Position numbers and translations under genes: made by a program. A stretch of 18,890 nucleotides of DNA from Gp13-AA77 sp036521995 (GTDB lineage: Bacteria > Acidobacteriota > Terriglobia > UBA7540): the NCBI GenBank assembly GCA_036521995.1, contig DATDGR010000285.1:1-18890 (forward strand), read 5' to 3'. Shown piece after piece: positions 7,145-15,015 of the stretch (positions within the stretch are counted from its first letter, which is position 1; each line of letters starts with the position of its first letter). The notes below the pieces were generated by a model. It did not search any database and was not told where the DNA came from. It worked only from the letters and a program-made list of their open reading frames with translations.

Positions 7145-7176
7145 CATTCCCAGCCAACTGGTTGGTTCTGGAGGGC

Positions 7177-7254
7177 AGGCCCGTAGCTCAGCCCGGTTAG
7201 AGCGCTACCTTGACACGGTAGAGGTCAACGGTTCGAGTCCGTTCGGGCCTACCA
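7177..7254 (+). tRNA. tRNA-Val (anticodon GAC)
   Basis: A complete cloverleaf can be drawn. The acceptor is AGGCCCG paired with CGGGCCT (7 bp), the D stem is GCTC/GAGC, the anticodon stem is CTACC/GGTAG with loop TTGACAC (anticodon GAC, reading GUC), the variable loop is AGGTC, and the T arm is AACGG-TTCGAGT-CCGTT. The discriminator is A and CCA is encoded (7252-7254). Length is 78 nt with CCA. The integrase gene of the right-hand element ends inside it on the opposite strand, marking this tRNA as the integration target. Confidence 0.96.
7197..7254. other. Probable attachment-site end (attL) in the tRNA-Val 3' part
   Basis: Tyrosine recombinases of genomic islands commonly use tRNA 3' ends, and the element carries a copy that restores the tRNA. 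Here the integrase gene ends within the tRNA, so the crossover core must lie in or next to this stretch. I looked for a second copy of the tRNA 3' end at the right of the window and found none, so the exact core and the other junction are not visible. Confidence 0.5.
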
Positions 7255-8396
7255 TTCAACCTCTTGATTTTCTGTGGCTTACACCCATCTTTTGAGGCGC
7301 TTCCTTGGTGCTCAAATCCCTGTGTGTCACTACGTGTGTCACTAAAAGGTACGCTTAACACGCTCGCAATCAGGTCAACGGTCTGCTGTCTGAACGACTC
7401 AGAAAGGTGCTGATATCTTCTGAGAGCCGCGCTGCGGTGGCCGGTGACTTTCGCCACGATGGAGTCAGGCACTCCCTGGGCGAGCAGAATCGATGGTCCC
7501 AAATGCCGGAGATCGTGGATATGGACGTCGCTGAGCTCGGCTTTCCGGCAGGCCTCCACGAATGCGTCTCTGATGTCCCAACGATGCGGTCGTTTGAAGT
7601 GAGAAGTATCGGGGCGTCGATGCGTGGGCTTCGCCGGAAACAGGTATTCTGCATTCCCAAAGCTTGGAAGGTTCTTCAGCTCCACGATGGCGCTCGCTGG
7701 CAAGGGAATAATTTTGGGATCGTCGTTTTTCGTGATCGGAATTTCCAAATACGGGAAGCCTCCATCCAGATGCACTTCCCGCCACGGCCGCTGAAGGATT
7801 TCGGATTTCCTCATCGTGGTGACCGCGGCCAGGATTACGAAGCAACGCAGCTCGGCATCACCTTCGCAGGCCGCAAGCAGCCGCTGCCACTCTTCGAGAG
7901 TGACAAGTCTGGTTCGTTCGCGCTCCCGGAACTGAGGAATGGATGCAACTGGGTTTCTGTCGTACTCGCGGTTTCTGATCGCGTAGTTGAAAATCGAGTT
8001 CAGCATTGTGCGGTGGGAATTGATGTACGCTGCAGAATATCCGCGCCGTTCAAGGTCGGCAAAAAACGTTCGGATGGCGGGAACTTCGACATCCCTGGCC
8101 CTGACTAAGCCGAACTGACGGTCGATTCGCTCCCGCAAAAACCTGAAGCAGCTTCTGGTGTATTGGCCGTGTCCCTTCCACCATTTGTCAGCAAGTTCCG
8201 AAAACATCACTCTTTCGAATCGTCGCGAGGGGAAATACGTGCCTTCTGCGACTTCGGTCTTCCGCTTGGCGAGAATCTCTTGAGCGACTCTGATGGATGA
8301 TTGGTGAGTGCTTTCGCGGCAGATTTCTCCGCGCTCGTCTTTGAAGCGGATATAGAGAATCCCTTCCCGTTCGTAAAGGCCGCGAGGCAGTTTCAT
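7197..8396 (-). CDS. Tyrosine recombinase/integrase
   Basis: A 399-residue phage-type integrase that would integrate and excise the element at tRNA-Val. An N-terminal arm-binding-like part (about 1-60) and a core-binding SAM-like domain (about 62-155) precede the catalytic domain. Catalytic residues can be placed: R196 in TTMRKSEIL (usually TGMR), K223 in ITKNDDPKIIPL, H294 and R297 in HIHDLRHLG, H320 in VTGHRSAA, and Y328 in LRRYQHLS. All six are present, so it is probably active. The last 17-18 residues (RPERTRTVDLYRVKVAL) are simply the antisense of the tRNA and would change after excision. The ATG overlaps the excisionase stop (ATGA). Confidence 0.96.
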   Translation of the reverse strand: MKLPRGLYEREGILYIRFKDERGEICRESTHQSSIRVAQEILAKRKTEVAEGTYFPSRRFERVMFSELADKWWKGHGQYTRSCFRFLRERIDRQFGLVRARDVEVPAIRTFFADLERRGYSAAYINSHRTMLNSIFNYAIRNREYDRNPVASIPQFRERERTRLVTLEEWQRLLAACEGDAELRCFVILAAVTTMRKSEILQRPWREVHLDGGFPYLEIPITKNDDPKIIPLPASAIVELKNLPSFGNAEYLFPAKPTHRRPDTSHFKRPHRWDIRDAFVEACRKAELSDVHIHDLRHLGPSILLAQGVPDSIVAKVTGHRSAALRRYQHLSESFRQQTVDLIASVLSVPFSDTRSDTQGFEHQGSASKDGCKPQKIKRLNGRPERTRTVDLYRVKVAL

Positions 8397-8683
8397 GCGC
8401 GAACGCTCCTTCTGGGGCCTCTGTCAGGCTTGACGGTTCTCTGGCGTAGCCATGTCATCAGTTGGGAACGCAAGAAGAGAACCCGAACCCTCGCGCCGCG
8501 CCTCGGAAGGGGAGTGTACGGGATGGCGGATTCCCGAATATATCGGTCGAGTGTGCGCGTGGAGATGCACAAGAATTTTGCCGCCTCTTCGGTCGTCATC
8601 ACCTCTGGGTGAGAACCTTCATCCGAGCTGGCCGGTTCGGCCTGAACATCGGAAGTGATTGTGCTGAGTTCCTCGTCCATCAT
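8393..8683 (-). CDS. Excisionase-like helix-turn-helix protein
   Basis: A 96-residue product with an acidic N-terminal part, then MTTEEAAKFLCISTRTLDRY and IRESAIPYTPLP, ending in RVLFLRSQLMTWLRQR. This is the winged-helix/MerR-like layout of excisionase-family DNA-binding domains. ATG 8683 has AGGAG eight nt upstream; the frame is open to 8815 but the added 44 codons look non-coding. It overlaps int by 4 nt, so the pair is coupled. Its likely role is directing the integrase toward excision and possibly controlling its own promoter. The 166 bp upstream (8684-8849) hold no gene and are the natural place for an int/xis promoter, though I see no convincing hexamers. Confidence 0.82.
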   Translation of the reverse strand: MMDEELSTITSDVQAEPASSDEGSHPEVMTTEEAAKFLCISTRTLDRYIRESAIPYTPLPRRGARVRVLFLRSQLMTWLRQRTVKPDRGPRRSVRA

Positions 8684-8849
8684 AATTGCTTCTCCTGATC
8701 CGATCTCACCCTTATTCAGCCATTGATCTGCCTGCGTTTTTTCGCCTTGCCATGCTGCAGAAGATCCGCTTCGAGCTGTGATGACGGCACGCTGCGCTCC
8801 CAGGAACGCTTTCATAGCCCTCGGGAGCCACAGTCCCCTAACGCTGACA

Positions 8850-9089
8850 TCAGGCGGAGCGTCCGATAGATTTGGCTGCCGTTTGATCGAGGGGCCTCAC
8901 CACGACGGCCGCCCCGTGGTAGAGCATCTCAAGATCGAGCGCGTCATCGAAGCACGTGTTAAGAAGGGCGTTGGCTCCGAGGGCTTCGGCATCGCGCAGG
9001 AGAGCCAGATATGTTTCACCCTGCGCGATACCCTTGTAGGCCGTAACATAATAGCCTTCAAGCTGGGTTTGTGTCGTGGAAGTGATCAT
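8850..9089 (-). CDS. Short YbjQ-like (heavy-metal-binding domain) protein
   Basis: A 79-residue protein starting MITSTTQTQLEGYYVTAYKG, continuing IAQGETYLALLRDAEALGAN and ALLNTCFDDALDLEMLYHGA, then AVVVRPL. The N-terminal TTxxxLEGY-VxxYKGI-xGE pattern and the later ALGANA--GAAVVV pattern match the YbjQ/DUF74 family, but the usual central loop of about 25-30 residues is missing. Function in the family is unclear despite the heavy-metal label. The ATG at 9089 overlaps the stop of the zinc-ribbon gene (ATGA). Because of a frameshift in that gene, the current sequence fuses the two into one 251-codon frame (8850-9605). Confidence 0.72.
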   Translation of the reverse strand: MITSTTQTQLEGYYVTAYKGIAQGETYLALLRDAEALGANALLNTCFDDALDLEMLYHGAAVVVRPLDQTAAKSIGRSA

Positions 9090-9605
9090 GCCGCGTCCTT
9101 CTGATCGAAAGGTCGAAAGATCTCTCCGCAGCGATCGCACATGAACGAACGCTCCCAGCGGCGAAGGCGGTCGGGGCGGACCTGGTGGTCCGCATGTTCC
9201 AAGTCCTCGCAGTCCAGGCTTGTACCACCAGAGCGAAGCTAGAACGAACAGGACCACGCCTGAGTAAGCGTCAGCGTATTGAGGGAACAGGGCGACAGAG
9301 CGGGCTGGTGAGAGCTCGCGGAGCCAGACCAAATACCCGAACAGCCAGTACATGATGCAAAGACCTAGTCCCCAGCAGAGGATGAGGTGCCGATAGCGAA
9401 GCTTCCGTGGAGGTCCGGACCTCTTCGACAGGCGGGTCTGGAGCGTCCCGGGGCCACGGGACCTGAAGCTGAAAGCCCCAGCCAATTCGCCGAGATCGAA
9501 TCCGTGACCGCGCGACGTGGTTCTAAGGTCGGAGACACCCTTCAGATAAACGAGCGACAGCTTCGTGCATTGGTCCGCGCTGCACATTGGGCATTGCATA
9601 TTCAC
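9086..9605 (-). CDS. Zinc-ribbon membrane protein, frameshifted near 9214-9222
   Basis: The N-terminal frame (GTG 9605 or ATG 9599, the latter with GAGGTG just upstream) gives MQCPMCSADQCTKLSLVYLK, a polar stretch, and two hydrophobic segments (LILCWGLGLCIMYWLFGYLV and SGVVLFVLASLWWY). After WWYKP the frame turns into low-complexity Pro/Gly/Arg. Another frame instead reads VRPDRLRRWERSFMCDRCGE and IFRPFDQKDAA, then stops at 9086-9088. CxxC at the start and CDRC at the end would form one zinc ribbon, so this is the true C-terminus and one extra base has shifted the frame. The corrected product is about 170 residues. I know similar two-ended zinc-ribbon membrane proteins from mobile elements, function unknown. 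It starts at the stop of the methyltransferase gene. Confidence 0.68.
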
Positions 9606-9606
9606 C

Positions 9607-10260
9607 TCACCAGAGACCGGGGACGATTCGCCCGCGGACCGTCCCGGCGTATTCCGCGTATCCCCTCAAGTGCTCATGTAAGAGCTCATCTTCCCTCATG
9701 GCGCGCCGGAGAATCAAAAACTCGTAACCGAACGCCGGCAGTAGCGCAACGACCGACCCGAGCGCGATGGCGGTCGCGGGCGTGGCGACCAGCATGGCCA
9801 GATATCCTGGATGCCGAATGAAGCGGTACGGCCCGCTCGCGACAGTCGGGTGGTTACGCCGAATCCGCAGGCCTGGCGAGAAAAAGGGATTGACGGCCAT
9901 CGTCCAGACCTGAAGTGAGCCGGCGAGGGCGAGCGCCGCGAGGCCTATGATGCGCGCCGCTCCAGGCATTGACGGACTCCAATTTAACCGGCCGGAATCG
10001 AGCGCCGCGATAGTGACGGTAGCCAAGAAAAGAACACTTCCGAGCAATGGGACTCCGGAATCCACGGTTGCGAGAGAGCTGTTCCTTTCGCCTGCGTCAA
10101 GCCTCTTGCGACTCGAAAAAGTCATCGCGACGCGTAGTGTTCCGTACACGGCGAGATAGACGGCAGTGATCGGGTCGTGAATCGTACCAGCAGCAGCCAG
10201 GACCACCGCGAGGATTGCGGTCGCTAGGATGGGGCGAATGATGATGAGCTGCTTTCTCAC
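9607..10260 (-). CDS. Isoprenylcysteine carboxylmethyltransferase (ICMT)/PEMT-like membrane methyltransferase
   Basis: A 217-residue multi-spanning membrane protein with the ICMT/phospholipid methyltransferase C-terminal signature. VASGPYRFIRHPGYLAML is followed by a helix (VVALLPAFGYEFLILRRAM) and EDELLHEHLRGYAEYAG ending in VRGRIVPGLW; these bind S-adenosylmethionine in the family. Hydrophobic segments lie at about residues 9-25, 30-46, 70-87 and 104-122. Bacteria lack the eukaryotic prenylated-protein substrate, so the true target (a lipid or small molecule) is unknown. The GTG start overlaps the primase stop (GTGA), so it is translated as part of the conjugation operon. This is a cargo gene with no obvious transfer role. 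Confidence 0.86.
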   Translation of the reverse strand: MRKQLIIIRPILATAILAVVLAAAGTIHDPITAVYLAVYGTLRVAMTFSSRKRLDAGERNSSLATVDSGVPLLGSVLFLATVTIAALDSGRLNWSPSMPGAARIIGLAALALAGSLQVWTMAVNPFFSPGLRIRRNHPTVASGPYRFIRHPGYLAMLVATPATAIALGSVVALLPAFGYEFLILRRAMREDELLHEHLRGYAEYAGTVRGRIVPGLW

Positions 10261-11303
10261 CGGTTCACCCCAAGTGCGAGCTGCTGAGTGTGCTGGTAAG
10301 GCTGCGCTATTGATGCAATCTCGTGCCCCTTCGACCGGCTGAGTTTCGCAAGGGTCTCCTCCACTACGCTCCGGGCGTACTGCTCGCCGTTCTCGGATGC
10401 CTTGGGCGGATAATTGCTTATGGCGCGCGCCACTTCCTGAGGTTCCTCTCCCTTCGACAGGGCGACGTGGGCGTAAGCACGGGTAACAGTCCTCCGAGCG
10501 TAATAGCCGGGGTTCGGCTTGTCGTCGCGGTAGTCGGTGAGCTTCTGTATGAGAATCTCGATCGATTCTCCTCGGTCGAGTCTGCGCGTTGCCCAGTTCC
10601 AGTCATGTTCCGAGGCACTCTTCTGCCCGCGGCCAGAGGCCGCCGGAGCACGAGTAGCGGTGCTTTCCGGACCTACGGTCTGGTTCTGTCCCTGAGAAAT
10701 TGTGAAGTCGGTAAGCTGATAAACCTCAGAACTCCTGGCCTCAGCCGAAACACGAAACGGCTGCTCGTATTTCTTGGTGAAGAAACCCGGAAGGCGGAGC
10801 ACGCGAACTGAATCGGTGGCCGCCGGGTCGGCACCGAACTCCTGGACCATTCGCCGCTGCAAGGATTCGGCCTGGTCCTGGGTGATGCCCTTCACTCTCC
10901 AAATAACCTGATATTTGCCGGGCGAACTGGAGATGACGTAACTGGGCTTGGGCACCTGGCTGCTGCCTTCGATCGCCGCCAGCGCCTTCGCCCCGTCGTT
11001 GTCGAGATCGAGATAGAGATGCCGGATGGCTGCAATTTCTGCCCTGGTTCGGCCCGTTGCTGTCTCGCGCAAAGAGTTTTGCGAGACGTAAATGTCCGAC
11101 CCTTGGGCCTTCTGATGGCGAAGCCAGGCCTGGTATTTCGGACTGGCAATGGCTTCGGCCGTTTCGACCCTCTGCAGGACTTTGCCCTCTCTGCGGTTGA
11201 TCACCACAACCGCGAGGCGATCGTCCAGCTCGAAGTTCTGCCGGATGTATTCCTCGGGCGTGATGACGTACTGGCCGTCAGGCCCCTGCTCTAGTGTGGC
11301 CAT
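10257..11303 (-). CDS. RepB-type DNA primase domain protein
   Basis: A 348-residue protein whose middle part matches the RepB-like primase (archaeo-eukaryotic primase superfamily). IYVSQNSL is followed by RAEIAAIRHLYLDLDNDG, whose DLDND (99-103) is the hDhD metal-binding motif. Next comes SYVISSSPGKYQVIWRVKG (121-139), then DPAATDSVRVLRLPGFFTKK (159-178). The C-terminal 130 residues (about HDWNWATRRLDRGESIEIL onward) look like a helical domain often found after this primase. A likely role is priming the transferred strand or element replication. ATG 11303 has AGGAGG four nt upstream and lies 13 nt inside the ATPase gene. Confidence 0.88.
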   Translation of the reverse strand: MATLEQGPDGQYVITPEEYIRQNFELDDRLAVVVINRREGKVLQRVETAEAIASPKYQAWLRHQKAQGSDIYVSQNSLRETATGRTRAEIAAIRHLYLDLDNDGAKALAAIEGSSQVPKPSYVISSSPGKYQVIWRVKGITQDQAESLQRRMVQEFGADPAATDSVRVLRLPGFFTKKYEQPFRVSAEARSSEVYQLTDFTISQGQNQTVGPESTATRAPAASGRGQKSASEHDWNWATRRLDRGESIEILIQKLTDYRDDKPNPGYYARRTVTRAYAHVALSKGEEPQEVARAISNYPPKASENGEQYARSVVEETLAKLSRSKGHEIASIAQPYQHTQQLALGVNR

Positions 11304-12268
11304 GGCTCCTCCTTTTGGGCATAGACCTCGTCGAACTCGTATCGATCGGTCTCAGGGTTGTATCCCCGGATTTCGAGGACCTCGGACACAAAGCGCTTCC
11401 CCGGCCGCCTTTCAAGCTGAACGATCAAATTGAGGGAATCAGCGATATTGCTCTTGATGGCGCGGTACGGCAGCTCGATCCCGCTCTGTAGAACGCAGCT
11501 CGTAAAGCGCGAGAGTCCCTGTTCGGCTGAGGTCGCGTGGACGGTGGAAAGCGTTCCCGAGTGTCCGGTGTTCAGAAGCTGGAGCAGATCGAAGGCCTCT
11601 CCGCCTCGAATCTCACCGAGGATGATGCGGTCGGGGCGATGCCGCAGCGTCGCCTTCAGCAGCTCACGGATGCTCACCGCCGGCAGCCCGTTCTGCTCGC
11701 GGCGGGCCTCCAGGCGCACCAGGTTGTCCTTCGAGACGTGGATCTCGGCGGTGTCCTCGATGATCACCAGCCGCTCCTCGTTGGGGATGAAGGCGGCAAG
11801 AATATTGAGGAGCGTGGTCTTCCCGGTGCCCGTTCCGCCGCTAATCAAAATGTTCTTCCTGCCGAGCACTTGGCCTTCAAGCTCGTGCGCCAGACGTCGC
11901 GGCAGCGTACCCGACTGGACCAGATCGTCCATGGTGAAATTGCGGGCGGTGAACTTGCGGATGGTGAGGGTAATCCCATTGACGCTGCAGGGCGGAATGA
12001 CGGCAGCCACGCGGCTGCCGTCCGGGAGGCGGGAGTCGAGGATGGGCTTGGACTCGGAGATATCATCCCCGAGACGCCGTGCGATGTTCTTGACGGCGAT
12101 GAGGAGGGACTTTTCGGTCAGACCGGTTACCGCAACGCGCTCCAGATATCCGTCGCGCTCCATGAAAACGAGCTCGGAGCCATTCACCATCACCTCGCTG
12201 ACGCTGGGGTCGAGAATCAGAGGCTCGATGGGCCGTAGAAACGGCAGGATGAGTTCGAAACCTGTCAT
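11291..12268 (-). CDS. VirB11/TrbB-type type IV secretion ATPase
   Basis: A 325-residue secretion ATPase of the VirB11/TrbB/CpaF class, normally a hexamer at the inner face of a type IV secretion channel. An N-terminal domain (about 1-130, with DPSVSEVMVNG and LPDGSRVAAVIPP) precedes the RecA-like core. The core has Walker A GGTGTGKTT (144-152), Asp box VIIEDTAEI (168-176), Walker B RIILGEIRGGEA (214-225) and His box TGHSGTLSTVHA (234-245), all intact. Start and end overlap the neighbouring genes (ATGA with the relaxase, 13 nt with the primase). It is the only complete channel-energising component here and would need a channel encoded elsewhere. Confidence 0.95.
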   Translation of the reverse strand: MTGFELILPFLRPIEPLILDPSVSEVMVNGSELVFMERDGYLERVAVTGLTEKSLLIAVKNIARRLGDDISESKPILDSRLPDGSRVAAVIPPCSVNGITLTIRKFTARNFTMDDLVQSGTLPRRLAHELEGQVLGRKNILISGGTGTGKTTLLNILAAFIPNEERLVIIEDTAEIHVSKDNLVRLEARREQNGLPAVSIRELLKATLRHRPDRIILGEIRGGEAFDLLQLLNTGHSGTLSTVHATSAEQGLSRFTSCVLQSGIELPYRAIKSNIADSLNLIVQLERRPGKRFVSEVLEIRGYNPETDRYEFDEVYAQKEEPWPH

Positions 12269-15012
12269 GCGATGCTCTGCTCCAATGGCTGCTTTTGCTG
12301 CTCAGGGGCTGCCGGTGTAATCTCGATGGCCGCGCGCTTCGACGTATCACGGCTCAACCGACGGGCCAAGTCCGCAGCATCGTTCGTGTAGATTTCCGCC
12401 TCGTAGCGGGCTCGAGAGAGAGCAACATAAGCGAAGCGGCGGTTGACCAACTGCCGGTTCTCAACCTCGTGCCCCGGTACGTGGACGATGACGCGATCCG
12501 ATGTCTGACCCTGGCTGCTGTGGCTGGTCATGGCGTAGCCGTGATCGAGGTGCGGATGGTGATTGATGTTGAGGTCGACAGCTCGCCCCGTGTCGAGGCG
12601 AACCCGGAGGTTGCCCTCCGAGTCGATCTTCTCCACTACTCCCGGCTGGCGGTTGGCAATCCGGTGCTGCCTCAGAGGGGCCGTGAATTGAATGCGGTCG
12701 CCGGCAGCGAGCTCTCGCTCTTCGCGGCGATAGACGTTAACACCTTGCAAGCGCTTTGGGTCGTAAGTCACCAGTGAGCCATCGGCTCGCTGCACCGTAA
12801 TCTGGTTATTCGTGAGGTCGATTCCGGTGACGTTGGCATACTCGCGCCGAAGGCCAAACTCCTTGCTTCCTCGGGTGTAGCGCACCACATTCCCCACCTC
12901 GTAGCGCGCCGCCCACTGGCGATCGGCGCCGGTGAGCTCCTGCCGATTGGTCAAAACCTCGACGGTGTGGTCGTCGCCGGCGAGCCTTCCGCTCTCGCGA
13001 AGCGCCTGGTGGATGAGCCGATTGATTTCCAGGCGTGAGTCGTTGTCCGGCGCCACAATGAGAGTCCCGTCGGGCTGGCGAAGATAGCTTTGGGTCACGG
13101 CGGCCAAGCGCGCCTGCGAATCCCCGATCTCGTAAATCCTTCCGTGCTCGGCGAGTCTTCCCACAGCTTCAATCACGCGGTTCTCAGCCAGCAACTCGAC
13201 GGCGTTCCTCAGCTCGGGGTCCCTTTGACGGATGACTTCGTCGAGGCGGGCCGTCCGCATCCCGGCCGCCTGCATCTGCTCGAAGGGCTTGCCCGCTTCG
13301 ACGGCCTGGTGTTGGCGAACGTCTCCCACAAGTAGAACGCGGTCCGCTGGGCCAAGACGATTGAAGAATTCGTGAACCTGCTTCGTGCTGGCGAGGCTCG
13401 ATTCGTCCAGGATGTACAGGTGCTTCGGACTTGAGCTGTCGGCCCTCGCCCGAGTGAGGAAGTGCTGTAATGTCGTGGCGGAGATTCCTGCCTCTTCGAG
13501 CTGCTGCGTGGCGCGGGACGTCGGCGCAGAGCCCTCCACTTCATACCTGTCTCGTTCTGCCGCCTGGCGAATGGCGGTCAGAGTCGTAGTCTTTCCACCG
13601 CCAGCAACGCCTTGAAGGCCCGTGATCCGGTCATAGCTTTCGAGGACGAACCTCGCAGCTGCACGTTGCGCCGGGCTCAGGTTCTGCAATTCATCCTCAG
13701 CACCAGTGGGGGCAAGCCTGACGAGCGGTCGGTCGAGGTCGTGGCCATTCGCAACAGCAGCCAAGTTCTCCCGCTCGAAGCCTCGCATCTGCGCAGTCGT
13801 GAGCTGCCGCCCTATAGCCTTGGAATCTGCGACCGGAATGAACTCCCCTGTTCGAATGCGGGACTCGAGATTTTCTCGGATTTGGCCGAGTCGGGCATGA
13901 CCTTGAGCCCGGTTGAGGGCATCCTTCACGATATTCCGCTCGTCGACGACGGCTTCGCGCTCGATGTTCCGATCGCGGGCGAAGGTCACCGCAGCCTGCG
14001 CAATGGCCGCTTCTGTCGTGCCCTCCGCAGGGCGTGCATCGGCTCCGATCCGATTCTCAGCGTGCTGCCGGGCGCGAGCCTGGGCGACGACGTGGCTCGG
14101 CTGATCGCCATGCTCAGAGGCCAACTCCAGGTTCAGCCGCTTTATCTCTTCGGGCTTCAAATGGCGCTTTGCTTCGCGTGTGCGGTGTGCGGCGATTTCG
14201 GCGGCCTCGGCGCCGGCCAGGCCGTGGCTGTCCAGGTACTCCTTGATCTGCCGGCGGCGAGGACTGCTGGCTTGAAGATACTCGGCAGTGTAGCCCTTGA
14301 TCTCGAATTCACCCTTCCGCTTTCGCGCAAGCTCGTACCCTAATGACCGCAGCCGAGCCGCCAGCTCGGACCGGTAAACCGCCGTGGCAAAACTCTGCGC
14401 CCTGTACAACTCGTGCGGCTGCAGTGCGTGCGTCTTGCCGTCCGGCGTTTCAGTCACATTGAAGATCACCGCGTGGGTGTGAAGGTGAGGCGCCGAGTAT
14501 CCGTTCACTGGCCGGGCGCTGTCATGCTCGAACGTGGCCGCAACCATCTTACCGGTAGTCTTGGGAGGATGATTGCCGCCGATTCGCGCCTGCACATACC
14601 GTTCAAGCTCTGTCAGGGCAGCCTGGACGCTTTCGCGATGAGCCTGGCGTACGCGGTCGTCCTCACCAACCAGGGCCGTGATCGAGACGCTCTTGGGAGC
14701 CTTGAAGGTGGCATCCCAGCCCGCTCGATGCTCGGCAGTGGAGACCGTTTTCCCGAGCTCGTCCCTGTACTCGGTGGCGATGCGGTGGCGCACGAGCTGT
14801 TGGCCGGTCACGGGATGCTGGCCCTCGGCTAGCTGGTGGAACTCCTCATCGCGGACTGATCCGGCCAAGCCCCATTCCGTCGCCAGGCGGCCGAACCATT
14901 CGCCGGCGAGGGTGTTGCCCTGGGAGTAGTAGCGCTGCTCGGAGTTGGCGAACTCCTGCTGGTGGTAGGAATGCGCCTGGCCGGCCGTCAACGGTTTGGA
15001 GAGATCGATCAT
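12265..15012 (-). CDS. trwC: MobF-family conjugative relaxase-helicase (TrwC/TraI-like)
   Basis: A 915-residue two-domain protein that would nick the element at oriT, stay attached to the 5' end and unwind the DNA for transfer. The N-terminal relaxase has candidate nucleophile tyrosines Y28-Y29 (EQRYYSQGN), the FKAPKSVSI block (103-111), FEHDSAR, and the histidine triad region APHLHTHAVIFN (metal-binding H176, H178, H180). The C-terminal helicase (about 440-880) has Walker A GVAGGGKTTT (468-477), DESSL (536-540), VGDVRQHQAVEAGKPF (562-577), and late motifs YAMTSHSSQGQTSDRV and RRFAYVALSRAR. Length is close to R388 TrwC (about 966). It starts 3 nt after the coupling-protein stop. Confidence 0.96.
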   Translation of the reverse strand: MIDLSKPLTAGQAHSYHQQEFANSEQRYYSQGNTLAGEWFGRLATEWGLAGSVRDEEFHQLAEGQHPVTGQQLVRHRIATEYRDELGKTVSTAEHRAGWDATFKAPKSVSITALVGEDDRVRQAHRESVQAALTELERYVQARIGGNHPPKTTGKMVAATFEHDSARPVNGYSAPHLHTHAVIFNVTETPDGKTHALQPHELYRAQSFATAVYRSELAARLRSLGYELARKRKGEFEIKGYTAEYLQASSPRRRQIKEYLDSHGLAGAEAAEIAAHRTREAKRHLKPEEIKRLNLELASEHGDQPSHVVAQARARQHAENRIGADARPAEGTTEAAIAQAAVTFARDRNIEREAVVDERNIVKDALNRAQGHARLGQIRENLESRIRTGEFIPVADSKAIGRQLTTAQMRGFERENLAAVANGHDLDRPLVRLAPTGAEDELQNLSPAQRAAARFVLESYDRITGLQGVAGGGKTTTLTAIRQAAERDRYEVEGSAPTSRATQQLEEAGISATTLQHFLTRARADSSSPKHLYILDESSLASTKQVHEFFNRLGPADRVLLVGDVRQHQAVEAGKPFEQMQAAGMRTARLDEVIRQRDPELRNAVELLAENRVIEAVGRLAEHGRIYEIGDSQARLAAVTQSYLRQPDGTLIVAPDNDSRLEINRLIHQALRESGRLAGDDHTVEVLTNRQELTGADRQWAARYEVGNVVRYTRGSKEFGLRREYANVTGIDLTNNQITVQRADGSLVTYDPKRLQGVNVYRREERELAAGDRIQFTAPLRQHRIANRQPGVVEKIDSEGNLRVRLDTGRAVDLNINHHPHLDHGYAMTSHSSQGQTSDRVIVHVPGHEVENRQLVNRRFAYVALSRARYEAEIYTNDAADLARRLSRDTSKRAAIEITPAAPEQQKQPLEQSIA

Positions 15013-15015
15013 GCC

